Below, piece after piece: positions 32,312-42,305 of a stretch of DNA of 64,000 nt. The translations under genes and the position numbers were made by a program. Numbering within the stretch: position 1 is the first letter of the stretch; the number at the start of each line of letters is the position of its first letter. Source of the stretch: Pythium myriotylum (taxonomy: Eukaryota; Oomycota; Peronosporomycetes; Pythiales; Pythiaceae); the NCBI GenBank assembly GCA_023091665.1, contig JALJCQ010000001.1:1922001-1986000 (forward strand), written 5' to 3'. The notes under the pieces are model-generated. The model made no database searches. It worked only from the letters and a program-made list of their open reading frames with translations, and had not been told where the DNA came from.

Positions 32312-35300
32312 CTCCCCCTCGACTCGACTGCGTCTTGAACACCAAGCTTGGTGCGGAGCACGTCGAACTGGACAGTGGGGATCGGCTTGGTCATGATGTC
32401 GGCAAGCATGTCTTGGGTCGGGCAATACTGGAGAGACACTTGGCCGTCCTCGACCTTCTCACGAACGAAGTGGTAGCGAATGTCGATGTGCTTGGTGCGC
32501 TTGTGGAACTTGGGGTTCTTGGCCAACGCGATCGCACCTTGGTTGTCTTCGTACACCGTGAGCGCTTGGTCGCTTGCAACTTCGCCGAGTTCGCACAGGA
32601 ACGCCTTGAGCCACACGGCTTCTTGGATCGCTTCCGATAGAGCCATGTACTCTGCTTCGGTCGAGGAGAGGGCGACAGTTCGCTGCTTCTTGCTGCGCCA
32701 GCTGATGCATCCGCCGTTGAGCATGAACACGTAGCCGCTGGTGCTTCGACGTGACTCGATGTCGCCAGCCCAGTCGGCGTCGGAGTAGCCGACCAGTCTT
32801 CCGTCGTGCGATGCCGAGAACTGCAGGCCGTACGTCGGAGTCGCTTGCAGATACCGGAGCACACGCTTGAGAGCTTGCCAATGTGTTGGACACGGGTCCG
32901 CGGCGAACTGGCTGAGTGTGCCGACTGCCGCTGCGAGGTCTGGTCGAGTGCCGACCATGAGGTACATCAGTGCGCCGACTGCACTTCGGTACGGCACGTT
33001 CTTCATGGTGTCTTCGTGCTTGCAACCACCTTCACACATGGCCTTGGTCAGCTTGAGTCCGGGGTCTTGAGGGGTCCTCACTGGTTTGCAGTCTTGCATG
33101 CCGAACTTGGTCAGGATCGACTGCAGGAACTTGGTCTGCCGCATGGTCACGTCGCCGGACTTGGGGTCTTGATCAACTTCCATGCCGAGGCAGTACTTGA
33201 GTTCGCCGAGGTCGGACATCTCGAAGCGTTCGCTGAGTGCACGCTTGGTCGCCGTGAGCAACTCGAGGCTGTTGCAGGCGAGGATGAGGTCGTCGACGTA
33301 GATCACCACGAAGATCATCGCTGAGCCGCTCCGCTTGACGTACACGCAGTGGTCCATCTCGCACTTGGTGAAGCCGACCTTGCGCATGAAGGCGTCGATG
33401 GTCTGGTTCCACATGCGTGGCGACTGCTTGAGACCGTAGAGCGAGCGCTTGAGCTTGCACACGTAGTCGGGGTGGCGCTGGTCGACGAAGCCTTCGGGCT
33501 GCTTCATGTAGATTTCTTCGTCGAGGTTGCCGTTCAGGAACGCCGTCTTGACATCCATCTGATGGATCATGAGCTTGTGTCGAGCGGCGATGCTGAGGAT
33601 GGTGCGGATCGACGTGAACTTGGCGACGGGTGCGAATGTCTCTTCGAAGTCGATGCCGTACTTCTGCAGGAACCCCTTGGCAACGAGTCGAGCCTTGTAC
33701 CGCTCGACGAGTCCTTCGGCGGTTTCCTTGACCTTGAACACCCACTTGCTGGTGATGGCCTTGCGTCCGGCTGGCAAAGGGACTAGGTCCCAGGTCTCGT
33801 TCTTCTTGAGCGACTCGAGCTCGGAGTCGCAGGCTTCCTTCCAGTTGCTGGCGTCGTCGGATTCCATCGCCGACTTGAACGATGTCGGCAACTCTCCCCC
33901 TGAATTCACGACGAGAGCAAACTCTTCGTAATCTTGGTCTTCTCCCCCTTGTTCTTGCACGTCTTCGCCTTCTTCATCTTCATCTTCTACGCCTTCCTCT
34001 TCGATCGACGTGAGCAGTGCAGACAGATCTTCGAGCGATGTCCTTGGACCTTGCGTGGGTGGTGGAGTCGCACCACTTGTGCGACCAACCCGTCCGTAGC
34101 GCTTCTCAACTGGCGGTTCAGCCAGGTTCTCGAGCGAGTGCGTGCGAGAGTGGCGCTTGGACCCTGGTGCGTAGTCGACATTCGGCTGCTGGGCCGATGC
34201 TGGTGCTGCTGGACGCTGCGACCGCTGGCCCTGTTGCCACTCCGGTCGCTCGTAGCTGCGCTGACTTGGTGCTGGTGAGGCTGGCTGCTCACCCATGTCT
34301 TCATCATCTTGGTTGTCGGTTGCTTCATCTTGATCTTCATCATCTTCATCGTCGCGGAACTCGACGGACTTGCTCCAGGGTTCTTCGCGCTTGCCATCGT
34401 CGAATGTGTCTTCCATGAACTGCGCGTCTCGACTGATGACGATCCGGCCGGTTGCGATTTCTTCAAACCGATACGCCTTCTCGTGGTCCGAGTAGCCGAG
34501 GAACCGACACAAGATGGCTCGGGCGTCGAACTTCGACCGCTTCTCCTTGGGCACGTGGACGTACGCATGGCAGCCGAACACCTTGAAGTTGGCGAGCAAG
34601 GGCTTCTTGCCGTACCATTCTTCGTACGGCGACTTGTACAAGTCTTGAGCGCGGGTCGGAAGTCGGTTGCGAACTTCGACTGCAGTCATGACGGCTTCGC
34701 CCCAGTACTCGTCGGACAAGTTGGCATGGTGGAGCTTGCAACGACCACACTCACCGATGGTTCGGTTCATGCGCTCCGCCACACCGTTCAACTGAGGCGT
34801 GTATGGCGGCGTGACATCGTGCTCGATGCCACGCTTGCGACAGAACTTGGCAAGCTTGGCCGACTGGTACTCGCCGCCGCCGTCGGTTCGAAGCACCTTG
34901 ACTCGACGACCGGTTTGGTTCTCGGCCCAGTTGACGAACTCGACGAACTTGTCGTAGACTTCGTCCTTGGACCGCATCAGGTACAACTTGCACAGTCGAG
35001 ACTTGTCGTCGGTGAAGGTGGCGAAGTACTTCATGCCGCCGAAAGTCGGAGTCTTCATGGGGCCGGCCACATCGCTGTACACGACGTCAAGCAGATTCGC
35101 AGACCGCTTGGTCGTGCCCGACTGGAACTTGACGCGAGTCAGCTTGCCGAGTGCACAGCCTTCACAGACCTCCCACTCCTGCACAGACCCGATATCGAGT
35201 CCGTCGGCGAGGTCCTTCTTGACGATGGCTTCGAGTCCGCTGAAGCCGATGTGACCGAGTCGGAGGTGCCACAGGTACGACTTGGACATGGCGCGACCTC

Positions 35301-36633
35301 GTCTTGCACTGGCGGCGTGGGCTGCTTCAGTCGACACTGGAGACATGTTGAGCTTGAACAGACCCTTGCCGATTCGAGTGCCGATGGTCCGCTTGGCGCC
35401 CTTGAGAACGACGAAGCAACCGTCCTTGTCGAACGTCACGGGAGCAACGTCCTCCGTGAATCTTCCGACCGAGAACAGGTTGCGGCTGAGCTTGGGGATA
35501 TGCCACACGTTGGTGAGCAAACCCTTCTTGACACCGCTTGGAGTCTTCATCGACATGAGAATGTCTCCCACGCCAACCGCTTGGACCGTGCCATCATCGG
35601 CCAGATGCACGTCGACTGGGTCAATCTTCTTGTAGTTCATCATGAACTGCTTGGTTCGCGACATGTGCTGAGTCGCACCCGAGTCGACCAACCACGCCGT
35701 GGATTGACTCGACTTGCCTTGGGTCTTCCCGACCGAGAACAGGTACTCGCCGGGGTCTTCATCTCGCGCAAGGTTCGCTCGCTGGAACCGTTGCCGAGGG
35801 TTGCCGTTTCCGTTTCCGTTGCCGTTGCCGCCGGAGTTGCCGTTGCCGTTGCCGTTGTCCTTGACACGCGAGTGGCACTCCGCGGCCCAATGACCGATCT
35901 TGCCGCAGTAGTTGCACGTGCCAGTCTTCTTGACTGCACGGCCCTTGGGCTTCGCGTCACTTGTCATGAACGCTTGCCCAAGCGTGGCTCCGTCGCCACC
36001 TTGCTCCTTGCGCTCCATGTCTTCATGGAGCAGCCGAGACGTCACGAGTTCCCACGTGAGCGCGTCGACACGCGACTCCAACGCCGTGATGAGGAACTGG
36101 TACGACTCGCTGAGACTGCCGAGAAGCGTGATCACCAAGTCGTCTTCGCTGACCGGAGCGCCGACTGCGTCGAGTTGCTCCGCCAGGGTCTTGAGCTTGT
36201 TGATGTGCGTGAGCACATCGTCACCTTCTTCCATCATGGTCGTGAAGAAACGACGACGAAGAAAGAGCTTGTTGGCAAGGCTCTTCTTCTCGAAGTGTTC
36301 TTCCAGTCTTGACCATGCATCTTGCGCACCACTCGCCGACCGAACCAGCGGGAGCTGCGAGTCTTCCATCGCGAGACAGATCATCGCGAGCGCCTTGCGA
36401 GACTTCTTCTTGAAGAGGGCTCGGTCCGCGTCGGTCTGGCACTGCTCGAGTTTGACCTCTCCACAGACAACTTCCCAGACGTCGCGTTCTTCGAGCACCA
36501 TCTGCATCTTGAACTTCCATGTGTGGAAGTTGGTTCCGTCGAACTTGTTGATGCGAGCTGGGGTGGTCGAATCCATGGCGAAGGCTGGGGAGGCGAAGTC
36601 GGTGGAGGCAGAGTCGGCTGGGCTTGGGCTCAT
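32266..36633 (-). CDS. gag-pol: Copy 11 copia Gag-Pol polyprotein, intact (1,455 aa)
   Basis: A single frame from the ATG in the primer-binding site (36633-36631) to a stop inside the 3' LTR. Gag occupies the first 240 residues or so. The zinc knuckle [14 protein letters not shown] starts at residue 240, followed by an Asn-Gly run. Protease has its catalytic Asp at about 313 (VDSGAT). An HHCC domain precedes integrase with Asp521, Asp584 and Glu620, the classic D-D-35-E spacing. A Ser/Pro and acidic linker leads to RT with Asp1027 ([10 protein letters not shown]) and YVDD at 1112-1115. RNase H has Asp1285/Asp1287, Glu1326/Glu1328 and Asp1363. No frameshift separates Gag from Pol, so their ratio must be set otherwise. 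The start was chosen because it is the first ATG downstream of the predicted transcription start. Confidence 0.95.
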   Translation of the reverse strand: MSPSPADSASTDFASPAFAMDSTTPARINKFDGTNFHTWKFKMQMVLEERDVWEVVCGEVKLEQCQTDADRALFKKKSRKALAMICLAMEDSQLPLVRSASGAQDAWSRLEEHFEKKSLANKLFLRRRFFTTMMEEGDDVLTHINKLKTLAEQLDAVGAPVSEDDLVITLLGSLSESYQFLITALESRVDALTWELVTSRLLHEDMERKEQGGDGATLGQAFMTSDAKPKGRAVKKTGTCNYCGKIGHWAAECHSRVKDNGNGNGNSGGNGNGNGNGNPRQRFQRANLARDEDPGEYLFSVGKTQGKSSQSTAWLVDSGATQHMSRTKQFMMNYKKIDPVDVHLADDGTVQAVGVGDILMSMKTPSGVKKGLLTNVWHIPKLSRNLFSVGRFTEDVAPVTFDKDGCFVVLKGAKRTIGTRIGKGLFKLNMSPVSTEAAHAASARRGRAMSKSYLWHLRLGHIGFSGLEAIVKKDLADGLDIGSVQEWEVCEGCALGKLTRVKFQSGTTKRSANLLDVVYSDVAGPMKTPTFGGMKYFATFTDDKSRLCKLYLMRSKDEVYDKFVEFVNWAENQTGRRVKVLRTDGGGEYQSAKLAKFCRKRGIEHDVTPPYTPQLNGVAERMNRTIGECGRCKLHHANLSDEYWGEAVMTAVEVRNRLPTRAQDLYKSPYEEWYGKKPLLANFKVFGCHAYVHVPKEKRSKFDARAILCRFLGYSDHEKAYRFEEIATGRIVISRDAQFMEDTFDDGKREEPWSKSVEFRDDEDDEDQDEATDNQDDEDMGEQPASPAPSQRSYERPEWQQGQRSQRPAAPASAQQPNVDYAPGSKRHSRTHSLENLAEPPVEKRYGRVGRTSGATPPPTQGPRTSLEDLSALLTSIEEEGVEDEDEEGEDVQEQGGEDQDYEEFALVVNSGGELPTSFKSAMESDDASNWKEACDSELESLKKNETWDLVPLPAGRKAITSKWVFKVKETAEGLVERYKARLVAKGFLQKYGIDFEETFAPVAKFTSIRTILSIAARHKLMIHQMDVKTAFLNGNLDEEIYMKQPEGFVDQRHPDYVCKLKRSLYGLKQSPRMWNQTIDAFMRKVGFTKCEMDHCVYVKRSGSAMIFVVIYVDDLILACNSLELLTATKRALSERFEMSDLGELKYCLGMEVDQDPKSGDVTMRQTKFLQSILTKFGMQDCKPVRTPQDPGLKLTKAMCEGGCKHEDTMKNVPYRSAVGALMYLMVGTRPDLAAAVGTLSQFAADPCPTHWQALKRVLRYLQATPTYGLQFSASHDGRLVGYSDADWAGDIESRRSTSGYVFMLNGGCISWRSKKQRTVALSSTEAEYMALSEAIQEAVWLKAFLCELGEVASDQALTVYEDNQGAIALAKNPKFHKRTKHIDIRYHFVREKVEDGQVSLQYCPTQDMLADIMTKPIPTVQFDVLRTKLGVQDAVESRGSVEDDAPRTQRHHSS
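32312..32325 (-). other. Polypurine tract of copy 11
   Basis: On the minus strand GAGTCGAGGGGGAG directly precedes the 3' LTR; it would prime plus-strand DNA synthesis. The same tract precedes L2 (ends 4620), L9 (ends 31144) and L20 (ends 56806), and on the minus strand abuts L7, L12, L13, L14, L15, L16, L18 and L21. It is also translated, because the polyprotein frame runs through it. Confidence 0.88.
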
Positions 36634-36637
36634 AACC

Positions 36638-36996
36638 TGTTGGAAGGTCGCTTGGTTGGTGGGGTGCAAAATGCAAAGTGAATTGATCGGGACTTAGTTC
36701 GCTACTGCTACCTCTAAGCCGTCTGTGTGTGTCCTACGCTACCATAATCAAATGTATGTCCTACCTATCGTAAACATATGCAAACATAAACTGACTTCGT
36801 GGATACTTCAACGAAGTCGATGGGTGGCACTGGATTCAAACCAGAACCAGACGGAGAATCTTCCACATGTCGAATCTTCCACATGTCGAATCTTCCACGG
36901 AGAATCTTCTGCAGGAGAATCTTCTACAGCCGAGCTTCAACTGCCGAGCTTCAACTGGAATGATGACGCTGGGTTCGAGGCGCATCATCTTCAACA
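36638..36996 (-). repeat. LTR L11, 359 bp, 5' LTR of copy 11
   Basis: The primer-binding site lies on its left; on its right, GGTTG and the continuation of copy 10. Confidence 0.97.
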
Positions 36997-37335
36997 GGTT
37001 GTCGGTTGCTTCATCTTGATCTTCATCATCTTCATCGTCGCGGAACTCGACGGACTTGCTCCAGGGTTCTTCGCGCTTGCCATCGTCGAATGTGTCTTCC
37101 ATGAACTGCGCGTCTCGACTGATGACGATCCGGCCGGTTGCGATTTCTTCAAACCGATACGCCTTCTCGTGGTCCGAGTAGCCGAGGAACCGACACAAGA
37201 TGGCTCGGGCGTCGAACTTCGACCGCTTCTCCTTGGGCACGTGGACGTACGCATGGCAGCCGAACACCTTGAAGTTGGCGAGCAAGGGCTTCTTCCCGTA
37301 CCATTCTTCGTACGGCGACTTGTACAAGTCTTGAG
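36997..37335 (-). pseudogene. Copy 10, second fragment: C-terminal integrase region
   Basis: Continues copy 10 from the acidic run back through the integrase C-terminal segment ([13 protein letters not shown]) to AQD, where LTR L12 begins after TTGAG. Read together with 31498-31952 it is a continuous, open stretch. The part of copy 10 beyond TTGAG is absent from the window. Confidence 0.9.
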
Positions 37336-37694
37336 TGTTGGAAGGTCGCTTGGTTGGTGGGATGCAAAATGCAAAGTGAATTGATCGGGACTTAGTTCGC
37401 TGCTGCTACCTCTAAGCCGTCTGTGTGTGTCCTACGCTACCATAATCAAATGTATGTCCTACCTATCGTAAACATATGCAAACATAAACTGACTTCGTGG
37501 ATACTTCAACGAAGTCGATGGGTGGCACTGGATTCAAACCAGAACCAGACGGAGAATCTTCCACATGTCGAATCTTCCACATGTCGAATCTTCCACGGAG
37601 AATCTTCTGCAGGAGAATCTTCTACAGCCGAGCTTCAACTGCCGAGCTTCAACTGGAATGATGACGCTGGGTTCGAGGCGCATCATCTTCAACA
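37336..37694 (-). repeat. LTR L12, 359 bp, outermost LTR of copy 12
   Basis: Left flank TTGAG in copy 10; followed by the complement of the polypurine tract. Its sequence is the common 359-bp type, unlike the 353-bp LTRs of the following units. Confidence 0.96.
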
Positions 37695-38548
37695 CTCCCC
37701 CTCGACTCGACTGCGTCTTGAACACCAAGCTTGGTGCGGAGCACGTCGAACTGGACAGTGGGGATCGGCTTGGTCATGATGTCGGCAAGCATGTCTTGGG
37801 TCGGGCAATACTGCAGACACACTTGACCGTCCTCCACCTTCTCACGAACGAAGTGGTAGCGAATGTCGATGTGCTTGGTGCGCTTGTGGAACTCGGGGTT
37901 CTTGGCCAACGCGATGGCACCTTGGTTGTCTTCGTACACCGTGAGCGCTTGGTCGCTTGCAACTTCGCCGAGTTCGCACAGGAACGCCTTGAGCCACACG
38001 GCTTCTTGGATCGCTTCCGATAGAGCCATGTACTCTGCTTCGGTCGAGGAGAGGGCGACAGTTCGCTGCTTCTTGCTGCGCCAGCTGATGCATCCGCCGT
38101 TGAGCATGAACACGTAGCCGCTGGTGCTTCGACGTGACTCGATGTCGCCAGCCCAGTCGGCGTCGGAGTAGCCGACCAGTCTTCCGTCGTTCGATGCCGA
38201 GAACTGCAGGCCGTAGGTCGGAGTCGCTTGCAGATACCGGAGCACACGCTTGAGAGCTTGCCAGTGTGTTGGACACGGGTCCGCGGCGAACTGGCTGAGT
38301 GTGCCGACTGCCGCTGCGAGGTCTGGTCGAATCAGTGCGCCGACTGCACTTCGGTACGGCACGTTCTTCATGGTGTCTTCGTGCTTGCAACCACCTTCAC
38401 ACATGGCCTTGGTCAGCTTGAGTCCGGGGTCTTGAGGAGTCCTCACTGGTTTGCAGTCTTGCATGCCGAACTTGGTCAGGATCGACTGCAGGAACTTGGT
38501 CTGCCGCATGGTCACGTCGCCGGACTTGGGGTCTTGATCAACTTCCAT
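37649..38548 (-). CDS. RNase H mini-ORF 1 (RT connection + RNase H), 299 aa
   Basis: Reading leftwards from L13, the first ATG after the predicted start site is at 38548-38546, about 80 nt downstream, and is in frame with the copia polyprotein. The product would be the RT connection and a complete RNase H (SDADW, STEAEY and EDNQG all present), ending inside L12. RT catalytic residues are absent. The 18-nt deletion removes six residues in the connection ([13 protein letters not shown] to GALIRPD). Whether the ORF is translated is unknown; it may be only a by-product of the array. Confidence 0.55.
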   Translation of the reverse strand: MEVDQDPKSGDVTMRQTKFLQSILTKFGMQDCKPVRTPQDPGLKLTKAMCEGGCKHEDTMKNVPYRSAVGALIRPDLAAAVGTLSQFAADPCPTHWQALKRVLRYLQATPTYGLQFSASNDGRLVGYSDADWAGDIESRRSTSGYVFMLNGGCISWRSKKQRTVALSSTEAEYMALSEAIQEAVWLKAFLCELGEVASDQALTVYEDNQGAIALAKNPEFHKRTKHIDIRYHFVREKVEDGQVCLQYCPTQDMLADIMTKPIPTVQFDVLRTKLGVQDAVESRGSVEDDAPRTQRHHSS

Positions 38549-38582
38549 GCCGAGGCAGTACTTGAGTTCGCCGAGGTCGGAC

Positions 38583-38935
38583 TGTTGGAAGGTCGCTTGG
38601 TTGGTGGGATGCAAAATGCAAAGTGAATTGATCGGGACTTAGTTCGCTGCTGCTACCTCTAAGCCGTCTGTGTGTGTCCTACGCTACCGTAATCATATGT
38701 ATGTCCTACCTATCGTAAACATATGCAAACATAGACTGACTTCGTGGATACTTCGACGAAGTCGATGGGTGGCACTGGATTCAAACCAGAACCAGACGGA
38801 GAATCTTCCACATGTCGAATCTTCCACATGTCGAATCTTCCACGGAGAATCTTCTGCAGGAGAATCTTCTACAGCCGAGCTTCAACTGCCGAGCTTCAAT
38901 GATGACGCTGGGTTCGAGGCGCATCATCTTCAACA
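38583..38935 (-). repeat. LTR L13, 353 bp, array unit 2
   Basis: Left flank CGGAC. It shares CCGTAATCATATG and CATAGACTG variants with L14-L16, which separate the array LTRs from all others in the window. Confidence 0.96.
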
Positions 38936-39789
38936 CTCCCCCTCGACTCGACTGCGTCTTGGACACCGAGCTTGGTGCGGAGCACGTCGAACTGGACAGT
39001 GGGGATCGGCTTGGTCATGATGTCGGCAAGCATGTCTTGGGTCGGGCAATACTGGAGAGACACTTGACCGTCCTCGACCTTCTCACGAACGAAGTGGTAG
39101 CGAATGTCGATGTGCTTGGTGCGCTTGTGGAACTCGGGGTTCTTGGCCAACGCGATGGCACCTTGGTTGTCTTCGTACACCGTGAGCGCTTGGTCACTTG
39201 CAACTTCGCCGAGTTCGCACAGGAACGCCTTGAGCCACACGGCTTCTTGGATCGCTTCCGATAGAGCCATGTACTCTGCTTCGGTCGAGGAGAGGGCGAC
39301 AGTTCGCTGCTTCTTGCTGCGCCAGCTGATGCATCCGCCGTTGAGCATGAACACGTAGCCGCTGGTGCTTCGACGTGACTCGATGTCGCCAGCCCAGTCG
39401 GCGTCGGAGTAGCCGACCAGTCTTCCGTCGTTCGATGCCGAGAACTGCAGGCCGTAGGTCGGAGTCGCTTGCAGATACCGGAGCACACGCTTGAGAGCTT
39501 GCCAGTGTGTTGGACACGGGTCCGCGGCGAACTGGCTGAGTGTGCCGACTGCCGCTGCGAGGTCTGGTCGAATCAGTGCGCCGACTGCACTTCGGTACGG
39601 CACGTTCTTCATGGTGTCTTCGTGCTTGCAACCACCTTCACACATGGCCTTGGTCAGCTTGAGTCCGGGGTCTTGAGGAGTCCTCACTGGTTTGCAGTCT
39701 TGCATGCCGAACTTGGTCAGGATCGACTGCAGGAACTTGGTCTGCCGCATGGTCACGTCGCCGGACTTGGGGTCTTGATCAACTTCCAT
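38896..39789 (-). CDS. RNase H mini-ORF 2, 297 aa
   Basis: Same layout as the first mini-ORF: the promoter in L14 (39854-39867), first ATG at 39789-39787, RT connection with the six-residue deletion, complete RNase H, stop inside L13. It is two residues shorter because the 353-bp LTR lacks the 6-bp insert just before the stop. It carries the GGAGAG variant (Ser instead of Cys, QVSLQYC). Open and undamaged. Confidence 0.55.
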   Translation of the reverse strand: MEVDQDPKSGDVTMRQTKFLQSILTKFGMQDCKPVRTPQDPGLKLTKAMCEGGCKHEDTMKNVPYRSAVGALIRPDLAAAVGTLSQFAADPCPTHWQALKRVLRYLQATPTYGLQFSASNDGRLVGYSDADWAGDIESRRSTSGYVFMLNGGCISWRSKKQRTVALSSTEAEYMALSEAIQEAVWLKAFLCELGEVASDQALTVYEDNQGAIALAKNPEFHKRTKHIDIRYHFVREKVEDGQVSLQYCPTQDMLADIMTKPIPTVQFDVLRTKLGVQDAVESRGSVEDDAPRTQRHH

Positions 39790-39823
39790 GCCGAGGCAGT
39801 ACTTGAGTTCGCCGAGGTCGGAC

Positions 39824-40176
39824 TGTTGGAAGGTCGCTTGGTTGGTGGGATGCAAAATGCAAAGTGAATTGATCGGGACTTAGTTCGCTGCTGCTACCTC
39901 TAAGCCGTCTGTGTGTGTCCTACGCTACCGTAATCATATGTATGTCCTACCTATCGTAAACATATGCAAACATAGACTGACTTCGTGGATACTTCGACGA
40001 AGTCGATGGGTGGCACTGGATTCAAACCAGAACCAGACGGAGAATCTTCCACATGTCGAATCTTCCACATGTCGAATCTTCCACGGAGAATCTTCTGCAG
40101 GAGAATCTTCTACAGCCGAGCTTCAACTGCCGAGCTTCAATGATGACGCTGGGTTCGAGGCGCATCATCTTCAACA
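39824..40176 (-). repeat. LTR L14, 353 bp, array unit 3
   Basis: Exactly 1,241 bp after L13, with the same CGGAC left flank. Confidence 0.96.
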
Positions 40177-41030
40177 CTCCCCCTCGACTCGACTGCGTCT
40201 TGGACACCGAGCTTGGTGCGGAGCACGTCGAACTGGACAGTGGGGATCGGCTTGGTCATGATGTCGGCAAGCATGTCTTGGGTCGGGCAATACTGGAGAG
40301 ACACTTGACCGTCCTCGACCTTCTCACGAACGAAGTGGTAGCGAATGTCGATGTGCTTGGTGCGCTTGTGGAACTCGGGGTTCTTGGCCAACGCGATGGC
40401 ACCTTGGTTGTCTTCGTACACCGTGAGCGCTTGGTCACTTGCAACTTCGCCGAGTTCGCACAGGAACGCCTTGAGCCACACGGCTTCTTGGATCGCTTCC
40501 GATAGAGCCATGTACTCTGCTTCGGTCGAGGAGAGGGCGACAGTTCGCTGCTTCTTGCTGCGCCAGCTGATGCATCCGCCGTTGAGCATGAACACGTAGC
40601 CGCTGGTGCTTCGACGTGACTCGATGTCGCCAGCCCAGTCGGCGTCGGAGTAGCCGACCAGTCTTCCGTCGTTCGATGCCGAGAACTGCAGGCCGTAGGT
40701 CGGAGTCGCTTGCAGATACCGGAGCACACGCTTGAGAGCTTGCCAGTGTGTTGGACACGGGTCCGCGGCGAACTGGCTGAGTGTGCCGACTGCCGCTGCG
40801 AGGTCTGGTCGAATCAGTGCGCCGACTGCACTTCGGTACGGCACGTTCTTCATGGTGTCTTCGTGCTTGCAACCACCTTCACACATGGCCTTGGTCAGCT
40901 TGAGTCCGGGGTCTTGAGGAGTCCTCACTGGTTTGCAGTCTTGCATGCCGAACTTGGTCAGGATCGACTGCAGGAACTTGGTCTGCCGCATGGTCACGTC
41001 GCCGGACTTGGGGTCTTGATCAACTTCCAT
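40137..41030 (-). CDS. RNase H mini-ORF 3, 297 aa
   Basis: Driven in principle by L15, with its first ATG at 41030-41028. Apparently the same protein as mini-ORF 2, including the QVSLQYC variant. All RNase H catalytic motifs are present and the stop lies inside L14. Confidence 0.55.
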   Translation of the reverse strand: MEVDQDPKSGDVTMRQTKFLQSILTKFGMQDCKPVRTPQDPGLKLTKAMCEGGCKHEDTMKNVPYRSAVGALIRPDLAAAVGTLSQFAADPCPTHWQALKRVLRYLQATPTYGLQFSASNDGRLVGYSDADWAGDIESRRSTSGYVFMLNGGCISWRSKKQRTVALSSTEAEYMALSEAIQEAVWLKAFLCELGEVASDQALTVYEDNQGAIALAKNPEFHKRTKHIDIRYHFVREKVEDGQVSLQYCPTQDMLADIMTKPIPTVQFDVLRTKLGVQDAVESRGSVEDDAPRTQRHH

Positions 41031-41064
41031 GCCGAGGCAGTACTTGAGTTCGCCGAGGTCGGAC

Positions 41065-41417
41065 TGTTGGAAGGTCGCTTGGTTGGTGGGATGCAAAATG
41101 CAAAGTGAATTGATCGGGACTTAGTTCGCTGCTGCTACCTCTAAGCCGTCTGTGTGTGTCCTACGCTACCGTAATCATATGTATGTCCTACCTATCGTAA
41201 ACATATGCAAACATAGACTGACTTCGTGGATACTTCGACGAAGTCGATGGGTGGCACTGGATTCAAACCAGAACCAGACGGAGAATCTTCCACATGTCGA
41301 ATCTTCCACATGTCGAATCTTCCACGGAGAATCTTCTGCAGGAGAATCTTCTACAGCCGAGCTTCAACTGCCGAGCTTCAATGATGACGCTGGGTTCGAG
41401 GCGCATCATCTTCAACA
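41065..41417 (-). repeat. LTR L15, 353 bp, array unit 4
   Basis: 1,241 bp after L14, CGGAC left flank. This unit is directly next to copy 13 and is the natural left part of copy 12 as copy 13 found it. Confidence 0.95.
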
Positions 41418-42271
41418 CTCCCCCTCGACTCGACTGCGTCTTGGACACCGAGCTTGGTGCGGAGCACGTCGAACTGGACAGTGGGGATCGGCTTGGTCAT
41501 GATGTCGGCAAGCATGTCTTGGGTCGGGCAATACTGCAGACACACTTGACCGTCCTCGACCTTCTCACGAACGAAGTGGTAGCGAATGTCGATGTGCTTG
41601 GTGCGCTTGTGGAACTCGGGGTTCTTGGCCAACGCGATGGCACCTTGGTTGTCTTCGTACACCGTGAGCGCTTGGTCACTTGCAACTTCGCCGAGTTCGC
41701 ACAGGAACGCCTTGAGCCACACGGCTTCTTGGATCGCTTCCGATAGAGCCATGTACTCTGCTTCGGTCGAGGAGAGGGCGACAGTTCGCTGCTTCTTGCT
41801 GCGCCAGCTGATGCATCCGCCGTTGAGCATGAACACGTAGCCGCTGGTGCTTCGACGTGACTCGATGTCGCCAGCCCAGTCGGCGTCGGAGTAGCCGACC
41901 AGTCTTCCGTCGTTCGATGCCGAGAACTGCAGGCCGTAGGTCGGAGTCGCTTGCAGATACCGGAGCACACGCTTGAGAGCTTGCCAGTGTGTTGGACACG
42001 GGTCCGCGGCGAACTGGCTGAGTGTGCCGACTGCCGCTGCGAGGTCTGGTCGAATCAGTGCGCCGACTGCACTTCGGTACGGCACGTTCTTCATGGTGTC
42101 TTCGTGCTTGCAACCACCTTCACACATGGCCTTGGTCAGCTTGAGTCCGGGGTCTTGAGGAGTCCTCACTGGTTTGCAGTCTTGCATGCCGAACTTGGTC
42201 AGGATCGACTGCAGGAACTTGGTCTGCCGCATGGTCACGTCGCCGGACTTGGGGTCTTGATCAACTTCCAT
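41378..42271 (-). CDS. RNase H mini-ORF 4, 297 aa
   Basis: First ATG at 42271-42269 behind L16, which is also the 3' LTR of copy 13. It has the QVCLQYC form, as in copy 13, rather than the QVSLQYC form of units 2 and 3. RNase H motifs are complete; the stop lies in L15. Confidence 0.55.
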   Translation of the reverse strand: MEVDQDPKSGDVTMRQTKFLQSILTKFGMQDCKPVRTPQDPGLKLTKAMCEGGCKHEDTMKNVPYRSAVGALIRPDLAAAVGTLSQFAADPCPTHWQALKRVLRYLQATPTYGLQFSASNDGRLVGYSDADWAGDIESRRSTSGYVFMLNGGCISWRSKKQRTVALSSTEAEYMALSEAIQEAVWLKAFLCELGEVASDQALTVYEDNQGAIALAKNPEFHKRTKHIDIRYHFVREKVEDGQVCLQYCPTQDMLADIMTKPIPTVQFDVLRTKLGVQDAVESRGSVEDDAPRTQRHH

Positions 42272-42305
42272 GCCGAGGCAGTACTTGAGTTCGCCGAGGT
42301 CGGAC

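Larger units (their letters stand above)
31953..36996 (-). mobile_element. Copy 11: complete copia element, 5,044 bp, TSD GGTTG, intact coding
   Basis: Two 359-bp LTRs, primer-binding site, polypurine tract, an uninterrupted Gag-Pol frame, and GGTTG at both ends (31948-31952 and 36997-37001). It is inserted into copy 10. With about three differences between LTRs it is young, and it is one of the best candidates for an autonomous copy in the window. Confidence 0.97.
23770..37335. repeat. Second large palindrome: arms 23770-26465 and 29591-37335
   Basis: The left arm is the end of copy 8's left part, L7 and the 3' half of copy 9. The right arm is the mirror image: copy 8's right part, L9 and copy 10, interrupted by the later insertion of copy 11 (31953-36996). 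From 24104 to 26465 and from 29591 to 31952 both arms are exactly 2,362 bp. The spacer (26466-29590) is the 5' half of copy 9 with L8. Confidence 0.8.
37336..42305 (-). repeat. Tandem array of four LTR-RNase H units (period 1,241 bp)
   Basis: Units begin at 37336, 38583, 39824 and 41065, and the next LTR (42306) belongs to copy 13. Each unit is an LTR, the polypurine tract, RNase H and the RT connection, ending at CGGAC. The first unit is 1,247 bp (359-bp LTR); the other three are 1,241 bp. All share an 18-nt deletion in the connection. Units two and three have GGAGAG where the fourth and copy 13 have GCAGAC, which shows stepwise spread. The period equals the distance from copy 12's LTR to the copy 13 insertion site, as expected for unequal exchange between host and guest LTRs. 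Confidence 0.93.

Noticed and set aside
37336..42305. Regular repeats with constant spacing, considered as a CRISPR-like array
   Set aside because: The repeats are 353-359 bp LTRs and the spacers are 888-bp homologous RNase H segments, not short unique spacers.
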